Positions 26,747 to 34,474 of a stretch of 64,000 nt of DNA are shown one piece after another. The first letter of the stretch is position 1, and each line of letters opens with the position of its first letter. A model generated the notes under the pieces. The model worked only from the letters and a program-made list of their open reading frames with translations. It searched no databases and had not been told where the DNA came from. A program made the translations under genes and the position numbers. The stretch is from Thermococcus sp. 21S9 (GTDB lineage Archaea > Methanobacteriota_B > Thermococci > Thermococcales > Thermococcaceae): NCBI RefSeq assembly GCF_012027635.1, contig NZ_SNUS01000001.1, positions 496,001 through 560,000 of the forward strand, read 5' to 3'.

Positions 26747-27856
26747 CTACACCAGCGACGCGAGGAACGCTCTGTAAACCTCCTTCACCCTTCTCATCGA
26801 CGAAACGCTCACCCACTCGTCGCTTGCGTGCCAGTTGCCCCCTTCCGGCCCGAAGACGAAAGTGGGCTTGCCGAGGTAGGTCGCGAAGTAGTTGAAGTCG
26901 CCGACGCTCCTGCCGTAGGTCACCTCCGGGTCGAGGCCCGTTACAGAGAAATACGCCCTCTTGAACAGTCGAACCTCGTGGAGGTTCTCCCTAATCACGT
27001 AGGGGAGCATGTCCGGCGTTGGCCTCGGGAACTTCTCGATTTCGAGCTCAGCTTTAACGCCAACCCTGTCCGCAAGCTTTCTCAGCTCGGCCTCAACGCG
27101 CTCCCAGTCCTCGCCCACGACGGTGTGCCTGTCGATTATCGCCTCCGCATAGTCAGGAACGCTCAGTCCGTCGGCTTCGCCGTTCATGTAGAGCGTGCAG
27201 TACGAGCCCCTGCCGAGCTTTATGTGGCTCTTCGTTTTTATCCGCCCAAGGTTCGAAACGAGCTTCGCCAGCTCCTCGATGGCGTTTACTCCCAGCCCGG
27301 GCCTTGCGGCGTGGGCCTTCTTTCCCTTGGCCCTAACTGTGATTACGAAGCGCCCCCTCGCGCCGAGCATCAGCCTCTCACGTGTCGGCTCCGCCACGAG
27401 AACCAAATCGGCGTTCTCAAGCTTTCCGCTCTTTATCAGCCCCCACGTTCCGCGCGAGTAACCTTCCTCGTCGCTGACGGCGGTGAAGATTAGGTTCGGC
27501 CTCTCCCGCTTTGAAAGCTCGCCCATCTCAATGAAGAGGCTCAGCAGAACAGCCAATCCGGCTTTCATGTCCGCGCTTCCAAGGCCGTAGAAGCGGTCAC
27601 CGTCAAGCTCGCCCTTCGGGTTCCTCGTCCAGCCCGGCGAGAGGTTCACTGTGTCCATGTGGCCGTTGAGCACTACCGTTAGGCCCCTGCCGGGGAGATA
27701 TGCCAGCACGTCGTCGCCAAAGCCCTCAACAGGAAGTGTTTCAACATCGAAGCCATGCTCCTCCAGCAGGGACGCTATGAAACGCGAGATTTCCCCTTCC
27801 CTGCCGAAGGGAGACTCGATGGCAACGAGCTTTTTGAGGAGTTCAAACTCGTCCAT
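26747..27856 (-). CDS. M20 family metallohydrolase (ArgE/DapE-like)
   Basis: A 369-residue di-zinc amidohydrolase. The family landmarks are GHMDTV (near residue 80), GLGSADMKAG (near residue 105), SDEEG (near residue 140), a dimerisation domain in the middle and GNWHASDEW near the C-terminus. Substrates in this family are N-acyl amino acids or small peptides; acetylornithine or LysW-lysine hydrolase cannot be told apart, and there is no lysine cluster nearby. The start ATG 27856 overlaps the upstream gene by 14 bases. Confidence 0.82.
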   Translation of the reverse strand: MDEFELLKKLVAIESPFGREGEISRFIASLLEEHGFDVETLPVEGFGDDVLAYLPGRGLTVVLNGHMDTVNLSPGWTRNPKGELDGDRFYGLGSADMKAGLAVLLSLFIEMGELSKRERPNLIFTAVSDEEGYSRGTWGLIKSGKLENADLVLVAEPTRERLMLGARGRFVITVRAKGKKAHAARPGLGVNAIEELAKLVSNLGRIKTKSHIKLGRGSYCTLYMNGEADGLSVPDYAEAIIDRHTVVGEDWERVEAELRKLADRVGVKAELEIEKFPRPTPDMLPYVIRENLHEVRLFKRAYFSVTGLDPEVTYGRSVGDFNYFATYLGKPTFVFGPEGGNWHASDEWVSVSSMRRVKEVYRAFLASLV

Positions 27857-28394
27857 CCCTATCACCAACCAGTTCCTTAACAAACTCTGAAAACCTTGCC
27901 TTTCGCTCAAAACGCTTGGCTTTTTCCAGCTCACTGCGTAGAACAGATAGGTTGCCTTCGATTTCAGCTGACAGGTCCTCCAGAAGGGCCCGCATATCGG
28001 AGTCTTCAACCTTCTGGGCGAGGTACCTTGAGGCCCTTAGCTGAAGCTCCTCCAGTTTTATAGCCTCTGTGAGCGCTGTAATATAATCCTCAACCGTCTC
28101 GAGAGGCATGTCAACGGGCTCCCCGGAGGTTTCAGAGGATATGGCCTCAGGATACAGCTTGAGGGCAATCCTGCAGAGTTCTTCAACCTGACGGCCCTTG
28201 GTCTCAACGAACCGGGAGAACTTTATACGCCCGTATCCCTTTGGAAGGGACTCACGCATCGTTGCGTACACCGCCAGAACCCGCCTTGATGTGGAGATTA
28301 GGTAACCCATGACATCTTCCGGGGGAAGACGGGACACAATCCTCAGCAACTCCATCGGGTCGTCGGACTCAAAAAACTCCTCACGGGAGCCCAT
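27843..28394 (-). CDS. Degenerate ferritin-like helical protein
   Basis: A 183-residue all-helical protein. The segment EAIKLEELQLRASRYLAQKVEDSDMRALLEDLSAEIEGNLSVL (about residues 115-155) reads like the second half of a rubrerythrin/ferritin-like bundle, but the His expected after the Glu (ExxH) is replaced by Asn, and the corresponding first-half His is also missing. A di-iron site is therefore unlikely. It precedes the M20 gene with overlap. The family assignment is an inference from pattern. Confidence 0.5.
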   Translation of the reverse strand: MGSREEFFESDDPMELLRIVSRLPPEDVMGYLISTSRRVLAVYATMRESLPKGYGRIKFSRFVETKGRQVEELCRIALKLYPEAISSETSGEPVDMPLETVEDYITALTEAIKLEELQLRASRYLAQKVEDSDMRALLEDLSAEIEGNLSVLRSELEKAKRFERKARFSEFVKELVGDRDGRV

Positions 28395-28439
28395 GGCATC
28401 ACCATAGAGAGTTGGAGAAGGTGCGTAAAAACGTTTTGT

Positions 28440-28517
28440 TGGTGGACCGGGCGGGATTTGAACCCGCGGCCTCCGCCTTGCGAGGGCGGCGCTCGTACCA
28501 GGCTGAGCTACCGGCCC
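28440..28517 (-). tRNA. tRNA-Ala (CGC)
   Basis: Full cloverleaf with acceptor GGGCCGG/CCGGTCC containing the G3:U70 pair that identifies alanine tRNA, anticodon CGC in the loop CTCGCAA, T-loop TTCAAAT and a genome-encoded CCA (28440-28442). A TATA-like CTTTTTAAAAC lies about 30-40 bases upstream on the minus strand (near 28550). No intron. Confidence 0.97.
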
Positions 28518-28670
28518 ACTCCCGGTTATAGTGGAGTGCCCGGGGTTTTAAAAAGTTTTGGTATGTCCATCGCTCAGGGGTGACCGCTCTCATCACCCCC
28601 TCAGGAGGGCTTGGGCGTCATCATCGCTGGGCTTAAAAACTCGCCGGACCTTTTAACCCTGGTGGTTGAG

Positions 28671-29420
28671 ATGCGCTTCATCCCGCTCATCGTCGCAAGG
28701 CCGGAGGTTCAGATGGCGATAGACGAGGCGATAATGATTGCCAGAATCGAGGGAAGGGTTCCCGACACGGTAAGGCTCTACGCCTTCTCGCCGAGCTCCG
28801 TAACGATAGGTCGCTTCCAGAGTGTAAGGCATGATGTCAACCTTGAAGAAGCCAGAAAGCTCGGCATTCCCGTCGTGCGCAGGATAACCGGCGGAGGAAG
28901 CGTCTTCCACGATGAGTTCGGCGAGATAACCTATTCGGTCGTCGTTGGTGAAGACCTTCACCCGGCTTTGAGGAACGTCGAGACGAGCTACCGCTATCTG
29001 GCTGGCCCGCTTGTGGACGCTTTAGAGAACCTTGGCCTTAAAGCGGGCTTCTCCGGGCTGAACGACATCGTCGCCAACGGGAAGAAGATAAGCGGTTCGG
29101 CGCAGACGAGGAGGAAGGGGGTAATCCTTCAGCACGGGACGTTCATGTATGCAACGAGGCTTGAAATCCTTGGGAAGGTGTTAAGGGTTTCTAAGGCGAA
29201 ACTCGCTGACAAGGGCGTTTCGAGTATCTGGGAGCGCGTTACAACCCTGGAGCGCGAGGGAATAAAGCTGAACCGCTGGGAGGCCTACGAGCTGTTGAGG
29301 GAGAGCTTTTTCAACGCCTTCGAGCTTGAGGAGGGCGAGCTGACCGATTACGAGCTTGAGCTGGCGGAAGAACTCATCGAGAAGCGCTACGGAAATCCAG
29401 AGTGGAACGAGATGCGTTAA
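28671..29420 (+). CDS. Lipoate-protein ligase A family protein
   Basis: A 249-residue biotin/lipoate ligase-fold protein: an arginine/glycine-rich motif RRITGGGSVFHD near residue 72, GLNDIVANGKKISGSAQTRR near residue 128 (lysine of the active site) and HGTFMY soon after. Attaches or transfers octanoyl/lipoyl groups to carrier proteins such as GcvH-like domains. The start ATG 28671 is preceded by GGTGGTTGAG; the open frame begins at a TTG 60 bases earlier, which is unlikely. The C-terminal extension (residues about 190-249) looks like the small accessory domain. Confidence 0.82.
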   Translation: MRFIPLIVARPEVQMAIDEAIMIARIEGRVPDTVRLYAFSPSSVTIGRFQSVRHDVNLEEARKLGIPVVRRITGGGSVFHDEFGEITYSVVVGEDLHPALRNVETSYRYLAGPLVDALENLGLKAGFSGLNDIVANGKKISGSAQTRRKGVILQHGTFMYATRLEILGKVLRVSKAKLADKGVSSIWERVTTLEREGIKLNRWEAYELLRESFFNAFELEEGELTDYELELAEELIEKRYGNPEWNEMR

Positions 29421-30055
29421 GGGAGCTCCCATTTCTCACTTATTCCAAACTCCCTCGCCAGCTCGTAGAAGAGTTCGTCCTCGCCGAGCTCCTCTCTGAG
29501 CTTCTCAAAGTTCTTCATAAGCCTCGGAAGCCTGCCCTTCGAGCGTCTCAACATCGAGTTGCCGATTTCGAGGGCGAAGCGCAGGTAGTCGTCGCTGGCC
29601 ATTACCCTCCCGTCCCTGCCGAGTGGGGCGGTTAGATACTCGGTGGCGTTTATCTCGACGAGGTAGCGGTTGGAGATTACCTTGAAGGTCGTGTACTTGA
29701 AACCGCTGGCAAGGCCCAGCTCGTGGAGCCTCTTTGCTTTTTCAAGGTCCTCAGCGACAACGTGGAAAATCGGGGGCTGGCTCTTGAGGAATATCAGTCC
29801 CTCCTTGGCATTCTCCAGGGCCTTCTTGGCCTCGGGAAACGTCATCTCGCGATGAACCTTAATCAGCCACCTGCTCAGGGGTTTTGCTCCTAAAGCGGGC
29901 TCCTCGATGATTCCTATTCTGCCGGAGCAAGAGCTCGTCGTGTAGATTCCCCTGATGGAGTTGATGAGCAGGAGGAGGTCTATTATGTCCTCGTCAACCT
30001 TACCCTCTCTCATCGCCGTGAAGAGGCTGACCAGCGCTTCCCGCTTTGCCTTCAT
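29417..30055 (-). CDS. taw3: Wyosine methyltransferase Taw3 (TYW3 family)
   Basis: A 212-residue protein that N4-methylates the tricyclic wybutosine precursor at G37 of tRNA-Phe. The family signature TTSSCSGR (about residues 39-46) with preceding INSIRGIY is present, as are the conserved segments REMTFPEA and the substrate loop region. Cytoplasmic. The stop overlaps the lipoate ligase stop by four bases. Not in an operon with other wyosine genes here. Confidence 0.85.
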   Translation of the reverse strand: MKAKREALVSLFTAMREGKVDEDIIDLLLLINSIRGIYTTSSCSGRIGIIEEPALGAKPLSRWLIKVHREMTFPEAKKALENAKEGLIFLKSQPPIFHVVAEDLEKAKRLHELGLASGFKYTTFKVISNRYLVEINATEYLTAPLGRDGRVMASDDYLRFALEIGNSMLRRSKGRLPRLMKNFEKLREELGEDELFYELAREFGISEKWELP

Positions 30056-30160
30056 TCCCCGGCCCCCGGTGAGGTTTTCAATCGGTGTTTAACTGCACGC
30101 GCGCCCTAATCTCGGGTGAAGGCGGGATTTGCCACCTCTGCTCCCGCCATCTGACGAAAA

Positions 30161-30170
30161 CTTTATAAAG
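30161..30170 (+). promoter_or_regulatory. TATA box of tRNA-His
   Basis: CTTTATAAAG is a perfect palindrome centred about 32 bases before the tRNA-His 5' end, the expected TBP-site distance for a short leader. The gap upstream to Taw3 holds no other gene. Confidence 0.55.
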
Positions 30171-30196
30171 CTAACCCAAAAGCTTAAGCTGGACGT

Positions 30197-30274
30197 GGCC
30201 GGGGTGGTGTAGCCTGGTCAGCACAGGGGACTGTGGATCCCCTAGCCCGGGTTCAAATCCCGGCCCCGGCCCCA
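30197..30274 (+). tRNA. tRNA-His (GTG)
   Basis: Cloverleaf with acceptor GCCGGGG/CCCCGGC, anticodon GTG in loop CTGTGGA, T-loop TTCAAAT and encoded CCA (30272-30274). The G at 30197 is the encoded G-1 that pairs with discriminator C73, a known identity element of histidine tRNA. Confidence 0.97.
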
Positions 30275-30962
30275 TAACAGCCCTTTCTGACGAAAGCGCT
30301 GGCGGAAAATTGGGTGCTTTTTTGAAATTCAACAGGTTGCAAGGAGTTTCTTTTTGACTTGCTTTTTCAAGAGTGTTTCATTTCCCAAACGGCGTCCTTC
30401 GGACGCCAAAAATGAGTTGAAACTGTTTCACTGGGTCCCTTTAATGTTAAACTTGCGTTGAACTCTCCAATTCGAGAGTGCACGACTGGTTTTTTGCTCG
30501 TTGGTGAAAAGGGCACTCTTTGGTCAAACTTTGCGCAGGCGAACAAACTTTACTTAGCAAAGTTTGACCAAGGTTTGTAGCTCCTTTTTAGAGGCTACGT
30601 TTTGGGAGATTTTCTTATCTAATGGCTGTTTGGAGCATGAGAACTTTATCAACTTGCTCTTCTGTTGTTGGTTTAACTTTAAACCGACGCCCGGAGGGCG
30701 TCAGGGAAGGTAAACCCCTTTGAGAGGGTTGTTTTGGTTGGTTCTCTATTGTAAAGCTCGATTTTACAGGCAAAATCTGCTCTACTTGGGCCGTTGGGTA
30801 AAGAGCTACTAACTTTTGGTGAAGCTTTTTCCAAAAGCTTCAGCGCTGGCGGAGAAACTTTTCTTGTGAAAAGTTTCATCAAAATTAGGCATGCTTTCTG
30901 AGAGGGTTCGTCTCCGTAAAGGGGTTTGCTTCTAATTTTCGAGCTGACGGATAATGTTTCAC
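30275..30962. repeat. Hairpin-rich mosaic spacer A next to tRNA-His
   Basis: This 688-base stretch has no convincing gene. It holds many perfect short hairpins: GGCGTCC-TTC-GGACGCC (30391-30407), CAAACTTT-N7-AAAGTTTG (30544-30566), GACGCCC-GGA-GGGCGTC (30686-30702), AAGCTTTT-TCC-AAAAGCTT (30822-30840) and a 10-base stem at 30854-30877. The 12-mer AGCGCTGGCGGA occurs at 30295 and 30842. Three segments are shared with the spacer at 50822-51348 (see findings). It is more AT-rich than the flanks. Confidence 0.65.
30445..30498 (-). repeat. Repeat module M1, copy A
   Basis: Read on the minus strand, this 54-base block matches 50947-51000 (plus strand) at 44 of 54 positions with no gap, including an identical core CAGTCGTGCACTCTC. 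Five of eight differing codons are synonymous when read in the plus-strand frame starting at 30446. Probably a degraded relative of the open frame in copy B, because a TGA at 30413 interrupts it. Confidence 0.7.
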
Positions 30963-30966
30963 TCAT
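30679..30966 (-). CDS. Doubtful 95-residue open frame inside spacer A
   Basis: The ATG overlaps the DUF835 stop as ATGA, the pattern of a coupled gene, but the frame runs through several palindromes of the spacer and shares the segment KLLEKA-(S)-PKV with the opposite open frame at 51043-51080. Composition (many Ser, Lys, Pro) looks non-globular and no family is recognised. Either a lineage-specific peptide or a chance frame. Confidence 0.2.
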   Translation of the reverse strand: MSETLSVSSKIRSKPLYGDEPSQKACLILMKLFTRKVSPPALKLLEKASPKVSSSLPNGPSRADFACKIELYNREPTKTTLSKGFTFPDALRASV

Positions 30967-31796
30967 CCCTTGCTGAGCATCTTCTCAAGCTCTTCGATGG
31001 GTTTTAGCTCGGAGACCAGCATGTTGAACGTCTTCTCATCGAGGGCTTCCCTCTCTATTGAGACGAGCAGGATTCCCCTGTTGAGAGTCGCAAGGTCCCG
31101 CAGGCTGGCTATAAACTTCAAAACGCTCTCGGGCTTGTTCTCAAGGAGAAGGTACTCCACACAGTCAATGAGTATGACCTTATCCAGGTTCGTTGATTCG
31201 AGGAACGTCTTGAGGTTCTCAAGGAGGTAGGGAAGCCTCGTCGGGTCGACAGCCTCGTCGTGTTTGACCTTTGAGACCCATAGAACAGGGACTATTTTCA
31301 AGCCGAGCCTCGAGCGGAAGACCTCCGGAGGGTCACGGGTGACCGCTATTCCAGGGAGGTGCCTGTGCTTGGTCAGCTCTACGAAGAGTTGCTCCGCTTT
31401 CTCACTGCTTCCCCAGTAGGCCCCGTATGCTATCTCCTGGCTCGGCTCCGTTGCTATTGGCACGATGATGTACTGACCCCTTGCAAATGGCAGGTACAGC
31501 ATCACGGAGGAGAGGAACAGCAGGAGGGCCCCGATGGTCAGGAGAATCGACCTGACGATTACGTACGTCTCGTTGCCGTAGAGAACCGAAGTCCGAAGGA
31601 GCACCCCTATAAACTCGGCAACGACGACGAGAACGAAGGCACCGATGAGGAGGTTGAAGACACGGGTGAAGTACTTAACCCGAAGGTTCTGTTTGACGCT
31701 CTTCTCGACGGTGAGCAACATTATGACTATGGCAAGGGAGAGCAGTAAGACAGTGAGGTCCCTGAGGAAGTAACCCAGCGAGAGCACGTGAAGCAT
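30963..31796 (-). CDS. DUF835 protein with N-terminal membrane helices
   Basis: A 277-residue protein with three hydrophobic helices (about residues 5-30, 45-65 and 80-100), then a cytoplasmic DUF835 domain (residues about 125-270: WGSSEKAEQLF, then LPGIAVTRDPPEVFR, then VILIDCVEYLLLENKPESVLKFI). DUF835 is a RecA-like fold lacking a Walker A loop and is abundant in Thermococcales; function unknown, perhaps sensing. The start ATG 31796 is preferred; GTG 31814 is possible. TATA-like TTTAAAAA is at about 31838. Confidence 0.75.
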   Translation of the reverse strand: MLHVLSLGYFLRDLTVLLLSLAIVIMLLTVEKSVKQNLRVKYFTRVFNLLIGAFVLVVVAEFIGVLLRTSVLYGNETYVIVRSILLTIGALLLFLSSVMLYLPFARGQYIIVPIATEPSQEIAYGAYWGSSEKAEQLFVELTKHRHLPGIAVTRDPPEVFRSRLGLKIVPVLWVSKVKHDEAVDPTRLPYLLENLKTFLESTNLDKVILIDCVEYLLLENKPESVLKFIASLRDLATLNRGILLVSIEREALDEKTFNMLVSELKPIEELEKMLSKG

Positions 31797-31875
31797 GTAT
31801 GTACGTTGATGCACAGGTTTTTAACGGTTTCGTGGGATTTTTAAAGGGTTGGAGGATTTATCCATGGTGGTTCCG

Positions 31876-32403
31876 ATGTCATGGAAGGAGAAGCTTGGTT
31901 TAGTCCATATTTACACCGGAAACGGAAAGGGTAAGACAACCGCCGCGTTCGGTCTGGCCGTTAGAATGCTCGGCTCCGGCGGAAAGGTCGCGATAGTTCA
32001 GTTCATGAAGGCCCCGAAGGTCTACGGTGAGCAGAAGAAGATTGAGGAGTGTGGGGCCTTGATAGAGTCCTTCGGCCTGCCAAAGTTCGTTCACGGGAAG
32101 CCGGAGCCAGAGGACATAGAGGCCGTTAAGAGAGCCCTCGCGAGGGCGAAGGAGCTCGTTTCAAGCGGTGAATGGGATTTGGTGATACTCGACGAAATCT
32201 GCGTTGCCCTCGGCTTCAACATGCTGGACGTGGAGGAAGTCAAGGGACTCATAAAGAGCAAAGCCCCGAAAACCGAGCTCGTCCTAACTGGTCGCTACTG
32301 TCCGGAGGAGCTGTTCGAGCTGGCCGACTACGTCACGGAGATGAGGGATGTAAAGCACCCGTACCAGAAGGGAATCGTCGCGAGGAGAGGCGTTGAATAC
32401 TGA
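31876..32403 (+). CDS. cobA: Cob(I)yrinic acid a,c-diamide adenosyltransferase
   Basis: A 175-residue CobA/BtuR/CobO-family enzyme that transfers the adenosyl group of ATP to the corrinoid cobalt. It has a P-loop GNGKGKTTAAFG near residue 14, an ILDEI strand and a TGRYCPEEL segment. Start at ATG 31876 behind GGTGGTT; ATG 31864 and 31849 are alternatives, but a TATA at about 31838 places the message start near 31863. No other cobalamin gene is adjacent, which suggests corrinoid salvage. Confidence 0.85.
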   Translation: MSWKEKLGLVHIYTGNGKGKTTAAFGLAVRMLGSGGKVAIVQFMKAPKVYGEQKKIEECGALIESFGLPKFVHGKPEPEDIEAVKRALARAKELVSSGEWDLVILDEICVALGFNMLDVEEVKGLIKSKAPKTELVLTGRYCPEELFELADYVTEMRDVKHPYQKGIVARRGVEY

Positions 32404-32506
32404 AGTCCACTTCAAGAACCGAAAAGCTTTTTAGTTAGGAAAGCTTAAGATAAGCCGGGGAGATTTTAGTAACAATTTTTTAGGATAATCGAAAGGGGGT
32501 GATAGA

Positions 32507-32758
32507 ATGAGCGAGCTGATTCAGCAGATTGTTCAGGTTCTCAAGGAGCAGGTCGTTCAGGACACCGTCGTTCCCAGGAACATAAGGCGCGCCGCCGAGC
32601 AGGCAATAGAGGTTCTCCTCGACGAGAGCAAGGAGCCCGCGGTTAGGGCGGCCGATGCCATAGCCATTCTCGAGGAGATTAGTGAGGACCCAAACATGCC
32701 CATGCACACCAGGACCATAATCTGGGAGGTTCTTGGAGCACTTGAGCAGGTTAAGTGA
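32507..32758 (+). CDS. UPF0147 family protein
   Basis: An 83-residue, all-helical archaeal protein of the UPF0147 family, recognisable from [37 protein letters not shown] and the ending [22 protein letters not shown]. Members are small, abundant and often single genes; function unknown. GGGGGTGAT precedes the start. TATA-like CTTTTTAG lies near 32429. Confidence 0.85.
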   Translation: MSELIQQIVQVLKEQVVQDTVVPRNIRRAAEQAIEVLLDESKEPAVRAADAIAILEEISEDPNMPMHTRTIIWEVLGALEQVK

Positions 32759-32775
32759 GCCTTTGATTTTTCCGC

Positions 32776-33333
32776 TCATTTCCTGCTCAGGTACCAGAGC
32801 TTGGCGCTCTCCTCGACCAGCTCCGCCTTGTAAAAAGCTTCCCTCAGGCTTTTTCCGACGGTCACGATTCCGTGCTTCGCCATTAACACCGCGTCCGCTT
32901 TCTTCAACGCCTCTGCCGTGACTTCTGCCAGCTCCTCAGTTCCAGCGGGTCTGAAGGGCGCTATCGGAATTCTCCTGAGGTAGATTTCCGCCTCGGGCGT
33001 TATTATCGGCAGTTCGCCTTCGAGGAGGGTCGAGGCAACTATCGAGTAAGGCGGGTGAAGGTGGGCTATTGCCCTAACGTCCGGCCTGATTCTGTAAATC
33101 GCAAGGTGGAGCCTGTACTCGGAGGAGGGCCTAACGCCAGAGCGCTGGTTCCCGCCGAGGTCTATCACGGCCACCTGCTCCTCCGTCATCTCGTCCATCA
33201 CCGCCCCGGTCGCCTTGATGAACACCAAATTCCCGACGCGGACGCTCAGGTTCCCGCCGAAAGCGGCGGTTAAACCGCGCTCGTGGGCCTTCCTCGAGTA
33301 GAGGACGAGCTGGCGTTTTGCTATTCGGCTCAT
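32776..33333 (-). CDS. Class II aldolase (fuculose-phosphate aldolase-like)
   Basis: A 185-residue zinc aldolase of the FucA/RhaD/adducin family. The motifs are GGNLSVR near the N-terminus, SSEYRLHLAIYR, the zinc pair in HLHPPY (near residue 90) and a third His in MAKHGIVTVG. It cleaves sugar phosphates to DHAP or glycolaldehyde phosphate; in archaea it has been linked to salvage of 5-deoxy sugars. The start at 33333 follows GAGGTGAT; a GTG at 33342 lies inside that site. Confidence 0.8.
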   Translation of the reverse strand: MSRIAKRQLVLYSRKAHERGLTAAFGGNLSVRVGNLVFIKATGAVMDEMTEEQVAVIDLGGNQRSGVRPSSEYRLHLAIYRIRPDVRAIAHLHPPYSIVASTLLEGELPIITPEAEIYLRRIPIAPFRPAGTEELAEVTAEALKKADAVLMAKHGIVTVGKSLREAFYKAELVEESAKLWYLSRK

Positions 33334-33343
33334 GGGAATCACC

Positions 33344-33592
33344 TCATATCTCTTTCAGCATATCAATGAGTTCCTCCTTGGGTATTCCATTCCAAAGGGC
33401 AACCTTGTTTAAAATGTCGTTCAATGTACCCTTTGCGATTTCTCGGTGATACGGGACCGTTATCTTATGGGTCCCCACTGGGGTTTGCTTTTCGAGCCTA
33501 ACGTGACTACCCCGCTGTCTCACAACGCGATATCCAAGCTTTTCGAGGAGCTTTATCAGCTTTTCCCCACTAACTACTGGCAGTCTGCTCAA
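33344..33592 (-). CDS. hicA: HicA-type mRNA interferase toxin
   Basis: An 82-residue HicA protein with the double-stranded RNA-binding-like fold: GEKLIKLLEKLGYRVVRQRGSHVRL, whose His is catalytic, followed by ITVPYHREIAKGTLNDILN. The start is TTG at 33592 and overlaps the antitoxin gene by 23 bases. Cleaves RNA when free from HicB. Confidence 0.85.
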   Translation of the reverse strand: MSRLPVVSGEKLIKLLEKLGYRVVRQRGSHVRLEKQTPVGTHKITVPYHREIAKGTLNDILNKVALWNGIPKEELIDMLKEI

Positions 33593-33794
33593 CGCGGGAC
33601 ACCTCGAATTGGGATAGCGTTAGAACAACGATTTCCTCTCCCCTTTCGATTTCGTCTTCGAAGTGTACCTCAACGGCCTCCCTTATGTTTTCCATGAGTT
33701 CATCGAGAGTCTTTCCCTGGGTGAAGATGTCATCGTCTATGCCCTTGGCGCACCAGTACTCACCGTCGAAATATACCTCGAACTTGACTATCAT
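33570..33794 (-). CDS. hicB: HicB-type antitoxin
   Basis: A 74-residue partial RNase H-like HicB domain: FDGEYWCAKGIDDDIFTQGKTLDELMENIREAVEVHFE is the family pattern. It lacks the C-terminal DNA-binding domain of longer HicB proteins. The order hicB-hicA is the reverse of the classical E. coli order but common. GGTGAGAGC precedes ATG 33794. Confidence 0.85.
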   Translation of the reverse strand: MIVKFEVYFDGEYWCAKGIDDDIFTQGKTLDELMENIREAVEVHFEDEIERGEEIVVLTLSQFEVSRVEQTASS

Positions 33795-33827
33795 GCTCTC
33801 ACCGTCTGTTTTTCGTTGGCACGGTAC

Positions 33828-34394
33828 TTAATCTTTGACCTTAACCCCGTAACCGCAGTCCAGACAGAGAGCCTTCTTACCGCGCCACGCGAGCTCACCG
33901 CCACAGAGGGGGCACGTGTCAAGGTTTCCGGCATCTTTCCAGCGCTCGAAGGTTTCGCTATCAATGACGAGGTAAACCCCGTCCTTTTCCTCCTCGAAGT
34001 CACCCAGAACTGGATTGCTTTCGAGCTCTTCCGTCTCAAGGTTCACTATCACCGGCTCAAGGCCGATGTTGCCCTCGTACTCCAAATCGTTCGCGGGCAG
34101 TATCTCAAGGATTAGCGAGTTGAGCTTTCTGTCGTGGTACGCTATGACCTCAAGCGCGTCGCTAACCTCTCCGCTCGCTGGGATTACGTCAACGACCAAA
34201 CTTTCCCTCGGGAAGAGCAGTACTACGACGTCCCTGCTCCTGAAGAGTGCCAGGCCCTTTCCAGTGTAGAGCTCTTCAAGGCCGAGCTCCTTCAGAAATT
34301 CCCTGACCTCGTCTCCGCTTGGAAGGCGCTTTTCCGTGACCATGACGTCCATCATCTTCTTCGCGAGTGGAACCGCGACGGTTATCGGCTCCAT
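33828..34394 (-). CDS. Conserved protein with C-terminal zinc ribbon
   Basis: A 188-residue protein. The first 160 residues are alpha-beta, with no family I recognise; the last 30 hold CPLCGG and CLDCG, a four-cysteine zinc ribbon. Start at ATG 34394, preceded by GGGGGAGAT; the open frame continues upstream through tRNA-Tyr, which cannot be coding. The TATA palindrome at 34428 serves this promoter. A nucleic-acid-related role is plausible because of the ribbon. Confidence 0.72.
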   Translation of the reverse strand: MEPITVAVPLAKKMMDVMVTEKRLPSGDEVREFLKELGLEELYTGKGLALFRSRDVVVLLFPRESLVVDVIPASGEVSDALEVIAYHDRKLNSLILEILPANDLEYEGNIGLEPVIVNLETEELESNPVLGDFEEEKDGVYLVIDSETFERWKDAGNLDTCPLCGGELAWRGKKALCLDCGYGVKVKD

Positions 34395-34427
34395 TATCTC
34401 CCCCACCGCTGAAGTTCGGGGGAAAAA

Positions 34428-34435
34428 TTTATAAA
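34428..34435. promoter_or_regulatory. Palindromic TATA box shared by tRNA-Tyr and divergent gene
   Basis: TTTATAAA is its own reverse complement. It lies about 34 bases before the leftward start codon at 34394 and about 40 bases before the tRNA-Tyr 5' end, and no other TATA-like element is visible in the 80-base divergent gap. Confidence 0.55.
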
Positions 34436-34474
34436 CCTGCCCCGGGGATAATGGTTCGGGCCAAGCAGTAGGGT

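Noticed and set aside
26723-27493. 256-codon plus-strand open frame
   Set aside because: It is antisense to the M20 hydrolase, with Arg/Pro/His-rich content and no ribosome binding site.
28560-28606. Possible C/D-box sRNA on the minus strand (GTGATGA and CTGA boxes)
   Set aside because: A C-like box, guide-length gap and CTGA are present, but the terminal D box and flanking stem are missing, so the match is too weak.
30275-30962. CRISPR array
   Set aside because: The stems differ in sequence and spacing; there is no constant direct repeat with regular spacers and no cas gene nearby.
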